A stretch of DNA of 64,000 bases, from NCBI GenBank assembly GCA_014695325.1, contig JACJNZ010000092.1:62001-126000 (forward strand), in the 5' to 3' direction. This DNA is from Cyanobacteria bacterium FACHB-502 (GTDB lineage Bacteria > Cyanobacteriota > Cyanobacteriia > Elainellales > Elainellaceae). The stretch's first letter is position 1, and each line of letters begins with the position of its first letter. Positions 52,991-61,497 of the stretch are shown here, one piece after another. The notes beneath the pieces are model-generated. The model was not told the DNA's origin and made no database searches. It saw nothing but the letters and a program-made list of their open reading frames with translations. The position numbers were made by a program, and so were the translations under genes.

Positions 52991-54085
52991 ATGCAAAGTT
53001 GGCGAAGAACGCTCGAAGCAGTCTGTTTGCCGATCGCTGCCATTCTGGTGGGGCTGCTGCTGTTTGGTGTCTTTTGTACGGCAGTGGGCGCAAACCCGAT
53101 CGCCGTGTATGGTTCGATCTGGAAATCTGCCTTTGGTCGATGGAATACGTTTCAAAATACGCTGATCCGGGCGGCTCCGCTGATGCTGTCGTCCCTCTGT
53201 ACTGCCTTACCCGCTCGACTCGGACTGGTGATCATTGGCAACGAAGGGGCACTCGTGGTCGGCGGACTGGCGGCAGTGGCGATCGGTTTAGGACTGGGAA
53301 CCTCGGTTGCGCCCACAATCGTTCAAATTGGCATGGCGATCGCAGGCATGATCGCAGGTGGTATCTGGATTGCGATTGCAGGTGGGCTGCGCCACTACCG
53401 CGCGGTAAATGAAACGATTAGCAGTTTGTTGCTGAACTATATTGCGATCGCCCTGCTGAGTCATCTGGTGGGCGGACCGATGCGCGACCCCAACTCGCTC
53501 AACAAACCCTCGACCTATCCCTTGGCAGAAGTGAATATGCTAAGCGTGATTCCGGGAATGCGAGTTCACTGGGGCTTGGTGTTTGGCGTGATCGCCTGCA
53601 TCATTACCTATTTTCTAATGCAGCGCACGGTGTTTGGCTTCGCGGCACGCACGGCAGGCGGCAACATTCGAGCGGCGCGGATTGCAGGTCTTCCCGTCGG
53701 CAAGCTGACGCTGATGGTGTGCTTTCTGGCAGGAGCCTGTGCTGGACTCGCAGGCATGGTGGAAGTCGCAGCCGTGCAGGGCGCAGCGAATGAATCCCTG
53801 AACGTCGGGTATGGCTATGGCGGCATTCTCGTCGCGTTTGCGGCAAGACACAATCCCTTAGCAGCGGTGCTGGTGTCGCTGCTAGTGGGCGGCATTCTGG
53901 CAAGCGGCGGCATTCTTCAGCGTGCCCACAATCTACCCGATGCCACCGTGCTGGTGTTCCAGGGGATTATCTTCCTTTGCGTGCTGTACAGCGATTCCCT
54001 ATTTGGCAAGTTTGCCTTTTTTAAGGAGCGTCCGGCTTCCCCGCCCCCTGCCCCGACTGTGCAAAGTCCCACTGTTCCCACCTGA
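52991..54085 (+). CDS. BMP-type ABC importer permease 1
   Basis: A 364-residue inner-membrane permease of the branched BPD_transp_2 type (NupP/YufP branch). Helices include PIAAILVGLLLFGVFCTAVG, GLVIIGNEGALVVGGLAAVA and ACAGLAGMVEVAAVQGAANE. GFAARTAGGNIRAARIAGLP is the cytoplasmic loop that contacts the ATPase, and NIRAARIAGL plus GGGGILVAF-like GYGGILVAFAARHNPLAAVL are conserved in this family. ATG at 52991; upstream in-frame bases lie in the repeats. Expected to pair with the next permease and the double-ATPase encoded at 57174. Confidence 0.88.
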   Translation: MQSWRRTLEAVCLPIAAILVGLLLFGVFCTAVGANPIAVYGSIWKSAFGRWNTFQNTLIRAAPLMLSSLCTALPARLGLVIIGNEGALVVGGLAAVAIGLGLGTSVAPTIVQIGMAIAGMIAGGIWIAIAGGLRHYRAVNETISSLLLNYIAIALLSHLVGGPMRDPNSLNKPSTYPLAEVNMLSVIPGMRVHWGLVFGVIACIITYFLMQRTVFGFAARTAGGNIRAARIAGLPVGKLTLMVCFLAGACAGLAGMVEVAAVQGAANESLNVGYGYGGILVAFAARHNPLAAVLVSLLVGGILASGGILQRAHNLPDATVLVFQGIIFLCVLYSDSLFGKFAFFKERPASPPPAPTVQSPTVPT

Positions 54086-54114
54086 ACCCCGCAGCATCTA
54101 AAAGGAGTCGATCG

Positions 54115-55050
54115 ATGACTACAGAAGTTACGCAGGCACTTGGCTGGTGGGGCGTTCCGCTGGCGATCATTGCAGGAACCATGCGCGGCGGCACACCCTT
54201 TCTGTTTGTCAGCCTGGGAGAATGCCTGACCGAAAAGAGCGGCAAAATTAACCTTGGCTTAGAAGGAACGCTGCTGCTGGGTGCAATGGCGGCTTACGGC
54301 ACATCCTATCTCACAGGTTCGCCCTGGCTGGGAGTGCTAGCGGCAGGATTAGCAGGAGCGTTTCTGGGCTGCATTCACGGCTGGCTATCGCAGCAGTTTC
54401 GGGTCAACGATGTGGCGGTCGGCATTGCCATGATTATTTTTGGCAGCGGACTCGCTTTTTTCTTTGGAAAGCCGTTTATTCAGCCTTCTGCACCGCAGTT
54501 GCCCACCTTTAATCTGGGAGCCTGGAGCGGTAATCCGGCAGTACAGTCTGCGCTGGCAGTTAGTCCTTTGTTTTTGCTGGGGCTGGCGATCGCTCCTGTA
54601 ATGCGCTGGTTTTTTCGATCGACCCGCTGGGGCCTCTACATCCGGGCAGCCGGGGATAGCCCTGAGGCAGCGAAAGCAATGGGCATCTCGATTTTCAAAG
54701 TGCGGCTAATCAGCGTGATTGTTGGCAGTTTTCTCGCAGGCATCGGCGGCGCGGCACTATCGCTCTACTATCCGGGCGTGTGGACAGAGCGCATTTCAAG
54801 CGGACAAGGCTTGATGGCGGTCGCGCTGGTGATTTTCGCCCGCTGGAATCCAGTCAACTGTCTCTGGGCTTCGCTGCTGTTTGGCGGCGCACAGGCGCTT
54901 GGACCGGCCCTGCAATCGGTGGGCATCAAGGAAGGCTATTACCTGTTCAATGCCGCGCCCTATGTACTGACGTTGTTCATTATGATCTTCACCTGCTCTC
55001 CCAAACGATCGCTCTTTGGCGCACCAGGGGCATTGGGCATGGAGAATTAG
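54115..55050 (+). CDS. BMP-type ABC importer permease 2
   Basis: A 311-residue permease of the NupQ/YufQ branch. GTMRGGTPFLFVSLGECLTE and SGKINLGLEGTLLLGAMAAY are the family signature (E-x-x-G-x-x-N-x-G-x-E-G); ALVRRLL-like RWGLYIRAAGDSPEAAKAMG is the ATPase contact and LISVIVGSFLAGIGGAALSL a late helix. It starts 29 bases after permease 1. Together with permease 1, the binding protein and the ATPase it makes a full BMP-type importer. Confidence 0.9.
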   Translation: MTTEVTQALGWWGVPLAIIAGTMRGGTPFLFVSLGECLTEKSGKINLGLEGTLLLGAMAAYGTSYLTGSPWLGVLAAGLAGAFLGCIHGWLSQQFRVNDVAVGIAMIIFGSGLAFFFGKPFIQPSAPQLPTFNLGAWSGNPAVQSALAVSPLFLLGLAIAPVMRWFFRSTRWGLYIRAAGDSPEAAKAMGISIFKVRLISVIVGSFLAGIGGAALSLYYPGVWTERISSGQGLMAVALVIFARWNPVNCLWASLLFGGAQALGPALQSVGIKEGYYLFNAAPYVLTLFIMIFTCSPKRSLFGAPGALGMEN

Positions 55051-55097
55051 CGGGGCGATCGATCGAATTCATTCTTGTAACTCTGAGGAATCCAATC

Positions 55098-56120
55098 ATG
55101 AGTGGACTGGGTGGCTTAAACAAAACTCCGAATGGTGTCGTGATGGGACTGGTGCAGCTTCAGCTTCCCGTCGTCGTCACGCCCGCTGATCTGGCAGCGC
55201 AAACGCAGCGCATCTGCCACATGGTGGCAAAAGCAAGACGAAATATGCCGACGATGGATCTGGTGGTCTTCCCGGAATATTCGCTGCATGGGCTCTCAAT
55301 GGACACTAATCCAGAAATCATGTGTCGGCTGGATGGCGCAGAAGTTGGGGCATTTCAGCAAGCCTGCCGCGACAACAAAATCTGGGGCTGCTTCTCGATC
55401 ATGGAATACAATCCGCAGGGCAACCCCTACAACAGCGGCATCATCATTGACGACAAAGGCGAACTTAAGCTCTACTACCGTAAGCTGCATCCCTGGGTTC
55501 CGGTTGAACCTTGGGAGCCAGGCAATTTAGGAATTCCGGTCTGTGAGGGACCCAATGGCAGCACGATCGCCCTTATCATCTGCCACGATGGAATGTTCCC
55601 CGAAATGGCGCGAGAATGTGCCTACAAAGGCGCAGAAATCATGATTCGCACCGCAGGCTACACAGCTCCAATTCGCCACTCCTGGCAAATCACCAACCAA
55701 GCAAACGCTTTCTGTAATCTGATGTACACCGCTTCGGTCTGTATGTGTGGCAGCGACGGCACGTTTGACTCGATGGGCGAAGGAATGTTTGTCAACTTCG
55801 ACGGCACGCCGCTCGTGATGGGCAGCCACCGCCCGGATGAGATTATTACCGCAGAACTGCGCCCCGATCTGGTACGCGAAGCCCGTCAGCAATGGAGCGT
55901 CGAAAATAACATCTACCAGTTCGGACATCGTGGCTATGTGGCAGTTAAAGGCGGCGCACAGGACTGCCCCTACACCTATATGCAGGATCTTGTTAACGGC
56001 AACTATCGCCTTCCCTGGGAAGATTCAGTCGTCCACACCGACGGCACATCCTGTGGCTTTCCCGCTCCCACCCGCACCTACGAAGGAATGCCTGCTTCGG
56101 TTCCAGAGCCTTCTCACTAA
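55098..56120 (+). CDS. amiF: Formamidase (nitrilase family), AmiF-like
   Basis: A 340-residue nitrilase-fold amidase. It starts MSGLGGLNKTPNGVVMGLVQ, like H. pylori AmiF (length 334), and keeps the Glu-Lys-Cys catalytic set: Glu60 in DLVVFPEYSLHGLSMDT, Lys129 in LYYRKLHPWVPVEPWEPG and Cys162 in ALIICHDGMFPEMARE. GNLGIPVCEGPNGSTIALI and ENNIYQFGHRGYVAVKGGA are further AmiF-like stretches. It would hydrolyse formamide to formate and ammonia; a related aliphatic amide is also possible. ATG at 55098 is chosen because an upstream frame would overlap the permease gene. Lies inside the BMP importer locus, so an imported amide is the likely substrate. Confidence 0.88.
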   Translation: MSGLGGLNKTPNGVVMGLVQLQLPVVVTPADLAAQTQRICHMVAKARRNMPTMDLVVFPEYSLHGLSMDTNPEIMCRLDGAEVGAFQQACRDNKIWGCFSIMEYNPQGNPYNSGIIIDDKGELKLYYRKLHPWVPVEPWEPGNLGIPVCEGPNGSTIALIICHDGMFPEMARECAYKGAEIMIRTAGYTAPIRHSWQITNQANAFCNLMYTASVCMCGSDGTFDSMGEGMFVNFDGTPLVMGSHRPDEIITAELRPDLVREARQQWSVENNIYQFGHRGYVAVKGGAQDCPYTYMQDLVNGNYRLPWEDSVVHTDGTSCGFPAPTRTYEGMPASVPEPSH

Positions 56121-56169
56121 CAGAAATCTCCAGGGAAGATGTTTCAAAAAGGGATGATCCTGACCCGCG

Positions 56170-56392
56170 CCGCCCCCTTCGTTTCCCAATTCTGGGGGGA
56201 ACCGAACCAATGCAGGCATTCCTTTTGTAACAGGTAGCTTGTAACAGGCAGTTCTAACTGTTTCAAAGTCCCCCAAAGTTGGAGGATTTAGGGGGCAATG
56301 TAGAACCGCTAATCCCATCTAACCCCTGCTTAGTCCGATCGCCCCCAAAGCCCTGAAACCCATACGTTACGCTTCGCTAACCCATCCTACGA
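56170..56392. repeat. Cluster of three dispersed repeats
   Basis: The 307-base gap between amiF and biuH carries three elements: CCCAATTCTGGGGGGAACCG near 56186-56205, GTCCCCCAAAGTTGGAGGAT with TTAGGGGGCAATGTAGAAC (56269-56306), and CATACGTTACGCTTCGCTAA with CCCATCCTAC (56361-56390). No gene in between. Confidence 0.65.
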
Positions 56393-56427
56393 ACTAAAAC
56401 TTCTGCCAACTAAAACTTTTGCCAACT

Positions 56428-57135
56428 ATGGGTATCTTCCTCCCCGCCGACCCTTATCCCTACCCCTACAACGGTGACTTCCGCCCTGCTAACACCGCCC
56501 TGATTATCATCGATATGCAGATCGACTTCTGTGGTGAAGGTGGTTACGTCGATCGTATGGGCTATGATTTGTCCCTCACCCGTGCACCGATCGCCCCTCT
56601 CCAGCGATTGCTTAAAACCATGCGCGAAGCGGGCTTTCACATTATCCATACCCGCGAAGGACACCGCCCCGATCTATCTGATCTGCCGGAGAACAAGCAG
56701 TGGCGATCGCGGCAAATCGGTGCAGGCATCGGTGATCCCGGACCCTGCGGCAAAATCCTGGTTAGAGGCGAACCTGGCTGGGAAATTATCCCCGAACTTG
56801 CTCCCCTTCCCGGCGAACCGATCATCGATAAACCGGGCAAAGGCTCCTTCTACGCGACCGATCTGGATCTGCTGCTGAAGCGCAAAGGTATCCAAAACCT
56901 GATTCTCACGGGCATCACCACTGATGTCTGCGTCCACACAACGATGCGCGAAGCAAACGATCGCGGCTACGAATGCCTTATCCTCTCCGACTGCACAGGT
57001 GCAACCGACTATGGCAACTACCTCGCTGCCCTCAAAATGGTGACGATGCAGGGCGGGGTCTTCGGTGCGGTCTCCACCTCCGAGGCTGTCCTGGAAGCGA
57101 TCGAATCCTCCATCCTCCTTTCCGTCTCCCCCTAA
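56428..57135 (+). CDS. biuH: Biuret hydrolase (isochorismatase fold), BiuH-like
   Basis: A 235-residue cysteine hydrolase very like Rhizobium Biu[61 protein letters not shown] and [20 protein letters not shown] are nearly the same. The catalytic triad is present: Asp29 (IIIDMQ), Lys135 (IDKPGKGSF) and Cys168 (ITTDVCV); from memory BiuH uses Asp36, Lys142, Cys175, each shifted by seven, and its active-site Gln215 corresponds to Gln208. It cleaves biuret to allophanate and ammonia, a step of s-triazine and cyanuric acid breakdown. ATG at 56428 is chosen over an in-frame TTG. No allophanate hydrolase is in the window. Confidence 0.85.
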   Translation: MGIFLPADPYPYPYNGDFRPANTALIIIDMQIDFCGEGGYVDRMGYDLSLTRAPIAPLQRLLKTMREAGFHIIHTREGHRPDLSDLPENKQWRSRQIGAGIGDPGPCGKILVRGEPGWEIIPELAPLPGEPIIDKPGKGSFYATDLDLLLKRKGIQNLILTGITTDVCVHTTMREANDRGYECLILSDCTGATDYGNYLAALKMVTMQGGVFGAVSTSEAVLEAIESSILLSVSP

Positions 57136-57173
57136 CTCCCCTCTCTCCCTGAATCCATTCCCCCACTGACCCC

Positions 57174-58724
57174 ATGACAACCACTATCTCTGCCCTTGAA
57201 TCGATCGCCGAAACCGAAAAACCCCCCGAACTCGAAGTCGTTAATATGACCAAACGATTCGGGAGCTTGGTTGCCCTCGATCGCGTCTCCCTCTCGCTCA
57301 AATCCGGCACATTCCATGCGTTGTTGGGCGAAAACGGAGCCGGAAAAAGTACGCTTGTGAAGTGCATTATGGGCTTTTACCGCGCTGATGAAGGCGGAGT
57401 GCTGCTTCAAAAACAGGCGCGATCGATCGAGAGTCCGCGCGATGCCCAGCGATACCACATTGGCATGGTGTACCAGCATTTCACGTCGGTTCCGGCGATG
57501 ACCGTGGCAGAAAATCTGGTGCTGTCCCAGGCACACGGTTCGCGGCTGATCAACTGGAAACAGGAGTTCGATCGCCTGCAAGCATTTATGGATTGTGCCC
57601 CATTCCAGGTTCCGCTCGATTTGCCGATCGCCCAGCTTGCTGCTGGACAAAAGCAGAAGCTTGAGATCCTAAAGCAGCTTTACTTGAAGAACAAAATCCT
57701 GATTCTGGATGAGCCGACTTCGGTGCTGACCCCCGACGAAGCGGATGAAGTGCTGGGGCTGATTCGCCAGGAAGTAACCGCCGGAAAGCTGAGTGTGCTG
57801 CTGATTAGCCACAAGTTCCGGGAAGTGACCGCCTTTGCCGATGAAGTGACCGTGCTTCGCAAAGGCAAGTTTGCCGGACATGGCTATGTTTCTGACCTGA
57901 CCGTGGCAGACATGGCAGAAATGATGATGGGGGAACGTCGCGAACCGCGAGAAGTGCCCAAAACGCCTCAGGAACAGAAAACTCCTGTGCTGCAAATCAT
58001 CGATCTGCACGCAGATAAAGACAGCGGCGTCGAAGCGGTCAAAGGAGTCAACCTGACCGTTCACAAAGGCGAAATCGTCGGCATTGCAGGCGTATCGGGT
58101 AACGGACAGAAAGAACTGGTGGAAGTGCTGGCAGGTCAGCGATCGGCAACCGCAGGACAGGTGCTAGTCAACGGAAAACCCTACCGCGCCACCCGCACTG
58201 ACATTGCCCAGCAGGGCGTTTTTGTGCTGCCCGAAGAACCCCTTCGCAATGCTTGTGTGCCTCACATGAGTGTGGCTGAAAACATGGCACTCCGCACCTT
58301 CGATCGCCCCCCGCAATCCAAAGGCATCATGCTCATTCTGCGGGCAATTCGGCAGGCGGCAGTCGGGCTGATTCAACAGTTCTCTGTCAAAACCCCTTCT
58401 CCCGAAACGCCAATTCACAATCTCTCCGGCGGCAATGTGCAAAGAGCAGTCCTGGCACGAGAGTTATCTTCAGAGCAAATCAATCTGCTGATTGCGGCAA
58501 ACCCTTGCTTTGGCTTAGATTTCTCTGCTGTCGAATTCATTCATGCCCAGATCGTTGAAGCCCGAAATCGCGGTGTCGCGGTTCTACTGGTTAGCGAAGA
58601 CCTGGACGAGTTGCTCACCCTCTCCGATCGCCTTATCGTGATCAGCGGCGGACAGTTCGCCTACGAAAGTCCCACTGCTACTGCCGATTTTGCCCAAATC
58701 AGCCACAGCATGGCAGGACACTAA
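57174..58724 (+). CDS. BMP-type ABC importer ATPase with two nucleotide-binding domains
   Basis: A 516-residue double ABC ATPase (RbsA/NupO type). Domain 1: Walker A GENGAGKSTLVKC (52-64), Q-loop VYQHFTSVPAMTV, signature QLAAGQKQKLEILKQLY, Walker B KILILDEPTSVLTPDE, His in VLLISHKF. Domain 2 has a degenerate Walker A GVSGNGQKELVEVLAG, signature LSGGNVQRAVLAREL and a Walker B-like NLLIAANPCFGLD without the usual Glu, as in this family, so only one site should hydrolyse ATP. It completes the importer with the two permeases and the binding protein, although amiF and biuH lie between. Confidence 0.92.
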   Translation: MTTTISALESIAETEKPPELEVVNMTKRFGSLVALDRVSLSLKSGTFHALLGENGAGKSTLVKCIMGFYRADEGGVLLQKQARSIESPRDAQRYHIGMVYQHFTSVPAMTVAENLVLSQAHGSRLINWKQEFDRLQAFMDCAPFQVPLDLPIAQLAAGQKQKLEILKQLYLKNKILILDEPTSVLTPDEADEVLGLIRQEVTAGKLSVLLISHKFREVTAFADEVTVLRKGKFAGHGYVSDLTVADMAEMMMGERREPREVPKTPQEQKTPVLQIIDLHADKDSGVEAVKGVNLTVHKGEIVGIAGVSGNGQKELVEVLAGQRSATAGQVLVNGKPYRATRTDIAQQGVFVLPEEPLRNACVPHMSVAENMALRTFDRPPQSKGIMLILRAIRQAAVGLIQQFSVKTPSPETPIHNLSGGNVQRAVLARELSSEQINLLIAANPCFGLDFSAVEFIHAQIVEARNRGVAVLLVSEDLDELLTLSDRLIVISGGQFAYESPTATADFAQISHSMAGH

Positions 58725-58770
58725 CCCTAACCCTCTAAATTCCTCCCCCTCCATCTCTCCATCCTCATCC

Positions 58771-59433
58771 ATGTCCCTTCCCCCCACCTCCCTCCTTCTC
58801 TTCTCCCTGGCTGCCATGACCCTTGCCCTCATCCCCGGGCCTGCAACGCTCTACATTGTGGCGCGAGGCATTCATCAGGGACGATTAGCAGGCATTGTCT
58901 CATCCTGGGGCATTGCTTCGGGGAATCTGGTGCATATTGCGGCAGCCGCACTCGGGATCTCAACATTGCTGCTGTCCTCTGCTCTGGCGTTTAGCGTCGT
59001 TAAATATTTGGGTGCGGCGTATTTGATCTATCTGGGAATTCAGCAGTTCCTCGATCGATCGCCTCAAAGGGGGAATGGCTTCCCATCGCCTGACCCCACC
59101 CTCCAAACGCCAAAACCCCAAAGCCTTAAACAAATCTTTGCTCAGGGATTCGTCGTCAACGCCCTGAACCCGAAAGCCGCTCTGTTCTTTGTCGCGTTTT
59201 TGCCGCAGTTCATCGATCCAACGAGAAGTGTTTTGGCGCAGGTGCTGTTCTTGGGTGCAGTGTTCACCCTTGTTGCTAACGTAATCGACAGCGGTTATGC
59301 CCTCATTTCAGGAACGCTGGGTGGCTGGCTCAGCCAAAATCGCCGCTTTCGTAAAACGCAAAAGTATGTCGCAGGTGGAACCTACATTGGGCTGGGTATG
59401 GCAACCGCTCTGACAGGTTCTCCCAGCAAATAA
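58771..59433 (+). CDS. LysE/RhtB family translocator
   Basis: A 220-residue membrane protein with about six helices. LLLFSLAAMTLALIPGPATL is the N-terminal LysE/RhtB signature (x-x-P-G-P), then IVSSWGIASGNLVHIAAAAL, VVKYLGAAYLIYLGIQQFLD and QGFVVNALNPKAALFFVAFL with the conserved NPK. The family exports amino acids and related compounds. ATG at 58771 is used; the frame is open further upstream into the ATPase gene. In this locus it may relieve the cell of surplus amino acid or amide, inferred from context only. Confidence 0.9.
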   Translation: MSLPPTSLLLFSLAAMTLALIPGPATLYIVARGIHQGRLAGIVSSWGIASGNLVHIAAAALGISTLLLSSALAFSVVKYLGAAYLIYLGIQQFLDRSPQRGNGFPSPDPTLQTPKPQSLKQIFAQGFVVNALNPKAALFFVAFLPQFIDPTRSVLAQVLFLGAVFTLVANVIDSGYALISGTLGGWLSQNRRFRKTQKYVAGGTYIGLGMATALTGSPSK

Positions 59434-59454
59434 AGTTTCTTTTCTGGAAACAAT

Positions 59455-60144
59455 ATGACCTTAATTAATGCACAGCCCTATCCGTACAGCCTTCCTGATG
59501 AATTAAATCGTCTGGCACTTGTAATCATTGACATGCAGCGCGATTTCTTAGAGCCGGGCGGCTTCGGTGATGCCTTGGGTAACGATGTCACGCGACTTCA
59601 GGCGATCGTCCCTACGCTCAAATCGCTGCTGACCTGTTTTCGGGAAAACCGTCTACCTATAATTCACACGCTGGAATGTCATCGACCAGATTTATCCGAC
59701 TGTCCTTTGGCAAAGCGCGATCGAGGAAAAGGCACACTCAAGATCGGCGACGCGGGACCCATGGGACGTATTCTGATCGCAGATGAACCGGGAAATGCCA
59801 TTATTCCAGAGCTTCAGCCGCTCCCTGACGAAATTGTGATTCAAAAGCCTGGAAAAGGCGCATTTTACGCGACGCCGCTTCAGTCGATTTTGCAGGAGCG
59901 CGGCATTACCCATTTGCTGTTTACAGGGGTTACAACCGAAGTCTGTGTGCAAACGACGATGCGCGAAGCCAACGATCGCGGCTATGAATGCCTGATGGTT
60001 GAAGACTGCACCGAAAGCTATTTCCCCGAATTTAAGCAGGCGACGCTAGAAATGGTTCGCGCTCAAGGAGGTATCGTTGGCTGGACAGCGATCGCTTCAG
60101 CCGTGATGACAGGACTCCAAACCGCAAGAACCGCAATGGTTTGA
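59455..60144 (+). CDS. Second BiuH/TrtA-like isochorismatase hydrolase
   Basis: A 229-residue cysteine hydrolase, paralogous to biuH four kb upstream: [51 protein letters not shown]-like [40 protein letters not shown] and [20 protein letters not shown]. Triad Asp26, Lys131, Cys164 is intact and Gln204 matches the BiuH active-site Gln. It differs in the region after HRPDLSD, where the [18 protein letters not shown] stretch is replaced, so it probably acts on a different ureide, e.g. triuret (TrtA type) or ureidoacrylate. It starts 21 bases after the LysE gene and is likely co-transcribed. Confidence 0.82.
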   Translation: MTLINAQPYPYSLPDELNRLALVIIDMQRDFLEPGGFGDALGNDVTRLQAIVPTLKSLLTCFRENRLPIIHTLECHRPDLSDCPLAKRDRGKGTLKIGDAGPMGRILIADEPGNAIIPELQPLPDEIVIQKPGKGAFYATPLQSILQERGITHLLFTGVTTEVCVQTTMREANDRGYECLMVEDCTESYFPEFKQATLEMVRAQGGIVGWTAIASAVMTGLQTARTAMV

Positions 60145-60181
60145 TTGAATCACGTCTGAAAATTCTGATTACCTTGCTTGC

Positions 60182-60222
60182 TCAAAGCTTCCCAAAGTTT
60201 GGAATTTAGGGGCGATGCAGGG
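60182..60222. repeat. Dispersed GC-rich repeat
   Basis: CTTCCCAAAGTTTGGAATTT then AGGGGCGATGCAGGG, a further copy of the CCCCCTAAATCC family in reverse orientation, between the convergent hydrolase and EVE genes. Confidence 0.6.
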
Positions 60223-60282
60223 TTTCCGATACTTCTTAAACAGCTTCCAAAAGCCAGTCAATCAAAAGCTAGTGAACTGTGC

Positions 60283-60741
60283 CTAAACGATCTGCACCTG
60301 ACTCAGAATTTTTTGCGCGATCGCCCTTTCCACCGGCATGACTGACAATCGATTTCCCTGACGAATAACCGAGAGTTCTTCGGGGGTGAACTGCTGCCGC
60401 AGCATTTCCAGGCTGAGGATTTGGGTAAACTTTTTTTCAAACTCCACCTGAACGGTTTGCCAGCGGGGACTGTCGGGGGTTGACTTGGGATCGTAATATT
60501 CGCTTTGCGGATCAAACTGAGTGGGATCAGCGAGATTCACTTGTACGACTTGCATCAGCCCCACGATGCCGGGAGGCGTGGTATTGGAGTGATAGAAAAA
60601 CACCCGATCGCCCACCTGCATCGACCGCATAAAATTACGCGCCTGGTAGTTTCGCACCCCGTCCCACAGGGATTGGTGATCACGTTTTAGGTCGTCAATG
60701 CCGTAGACCGACGGCTCAGATTTCATTAACCAGTAATTCAT
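60283..60741 (-). CDS. EVE domain protein
   Basis: A 152-residue protein almost wholly one EVE (PUA-like) domain: MNYWLMKSEPSVYGIDDLKR, WDGVRNYQARNFMRSMQVGD, VFFYHSNTTPPGIVGLMQVV and FEKKFTQILSLEMLRQQFTP are the classical segments. EVE domains bind modified bases in DNA or RNA; single-domain bacterial forms are widespread housekeeping-like proteins, and fusion forms occur in restriction systems. Nothing here suggests a restriction partner. ATG at 60741. Confidence 0.93.
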   Translation of the reverse strand: MNYWLMKSEPSVYGIDDLKRDHQSLWDGVRNYQARNFMRSMQVGDRVFFYHSNTTPPGIVGLMQVVQVNLADPTQFDPQSEYYDPKSTPDSPRWQTVQVEFEKKFTQILSLEMLRQQFTPEELSVIRQGNRLSVMPVERAIAQKILSQVQIV

Positions 60742-60791
60742 GCAGTCGTTTACAGCCCGTGCAGGATCAGAATGGCATCCAGATCATGGCA

Positions 60792-61334
60792 TTAAGATGC
60801 TTTTGCCTCAAACTGATAGGCATAGGTCTTGAGCAGGTCGCTCACCTGGTCTAAAAGTTCTCTACCGCTATTTTTAGCGATTGCCTGTCGCTCTGGGAAG
60901 AAGACAGGCTGATTCAGGTTGCAAGCGATCGCCTCTTTGACTTGCTCTTCAATCAGGGGTTGAAGCTCCTCTCTGGCACGGAACCGCTGATAGTCTGCGC
61001 CTTCTTCGGTGGTTGCATAGAGCGGCGGCAGGCGGTTGAGCGCGTAGGCAGCAATATCGCCCAGATCGAGGGTGCAATCGCTGGCAGCTTCGATTTCAGC
61101 AACGCGGGCGATCGCTTCCGTGAGCACTAGCTCTTCCATCAAGTTAATAAACTGCTTGCGCGGCACTGCCACCACTTCTCCGGTGAGTAAGGCTCCCATT
61201 AAGCGATCGAGTGCCATGTACTCTTCGATCGACAGTTCAGCCGTCGTATCGCAGATGCGCCCCACTTCAGCCTCCATTGCAGGCGTGAGATAGCCATCTT
61301 CAAGAGCCTGTTCAACAATTTTCTCGATACTCAT
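60792..61334 (-). CDS. ComFB-type protein, probable c-di-GMP receptor
   Basis: A 180-residue protein. The N-terminal part is helical (MSIEKIVEQALEDGYLTPAM); the C-terminal part is a ComFB domain: NLMEELVLTEAIARVAEIEA, SDCTLDLGDIAAYALNRLPP and LYATTEEGADYQRFRAREEL, the last being the hallmark of cyanobacterial ComFB proteins. Cyanobacterial ComFB/CdgR proteins bind c-di-GMP and affect cell size, competence or motility (known). It is about 50 bases upstream of the EVE gene on the same strand. ATG at 61334. The exact role in this organism is inference. Confidence 0.82.
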   Translation of the reverse strand: MSIEKIVEQALEDGYLTPAMEAEVGRICDTTAELSIEEYMALDRLMGALLTGEVVAVPRKQFINLMEELVLTEAIARVAEIEAASDCTLDLGDIAAYALNRLPPLYATTEEGADYQRFRAREELQPLIEEQVKEAIACNLNQPVFFPERQAIAKNSGRELLDQVSDLLKTYAYQFEAKAS

Positions 61335-61497
61335 AGAATTCTTCCTGGAAATGCGGTAGTTTCAGCCTGGTATTTCAATTCGAGCCGTTATTGAGTTGAT
61401 CGCGAGCTGCTTGAAAGCTTGCTGTGCTTCTAGCTTGCCCGCCTCCTAACAAAAATCACATCGCTAAAAACCGCATTCAGTGAAGATTAAATGAGCA

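Noticed and set aside
54780-55097. N-terminal extension of the amiF frame into the permease gene
   Set aside because: The frame is open but AmiF proteins start with the MSGLGGLNK-type sequence at 55098; the extension would overlap permease 2 out of phase.
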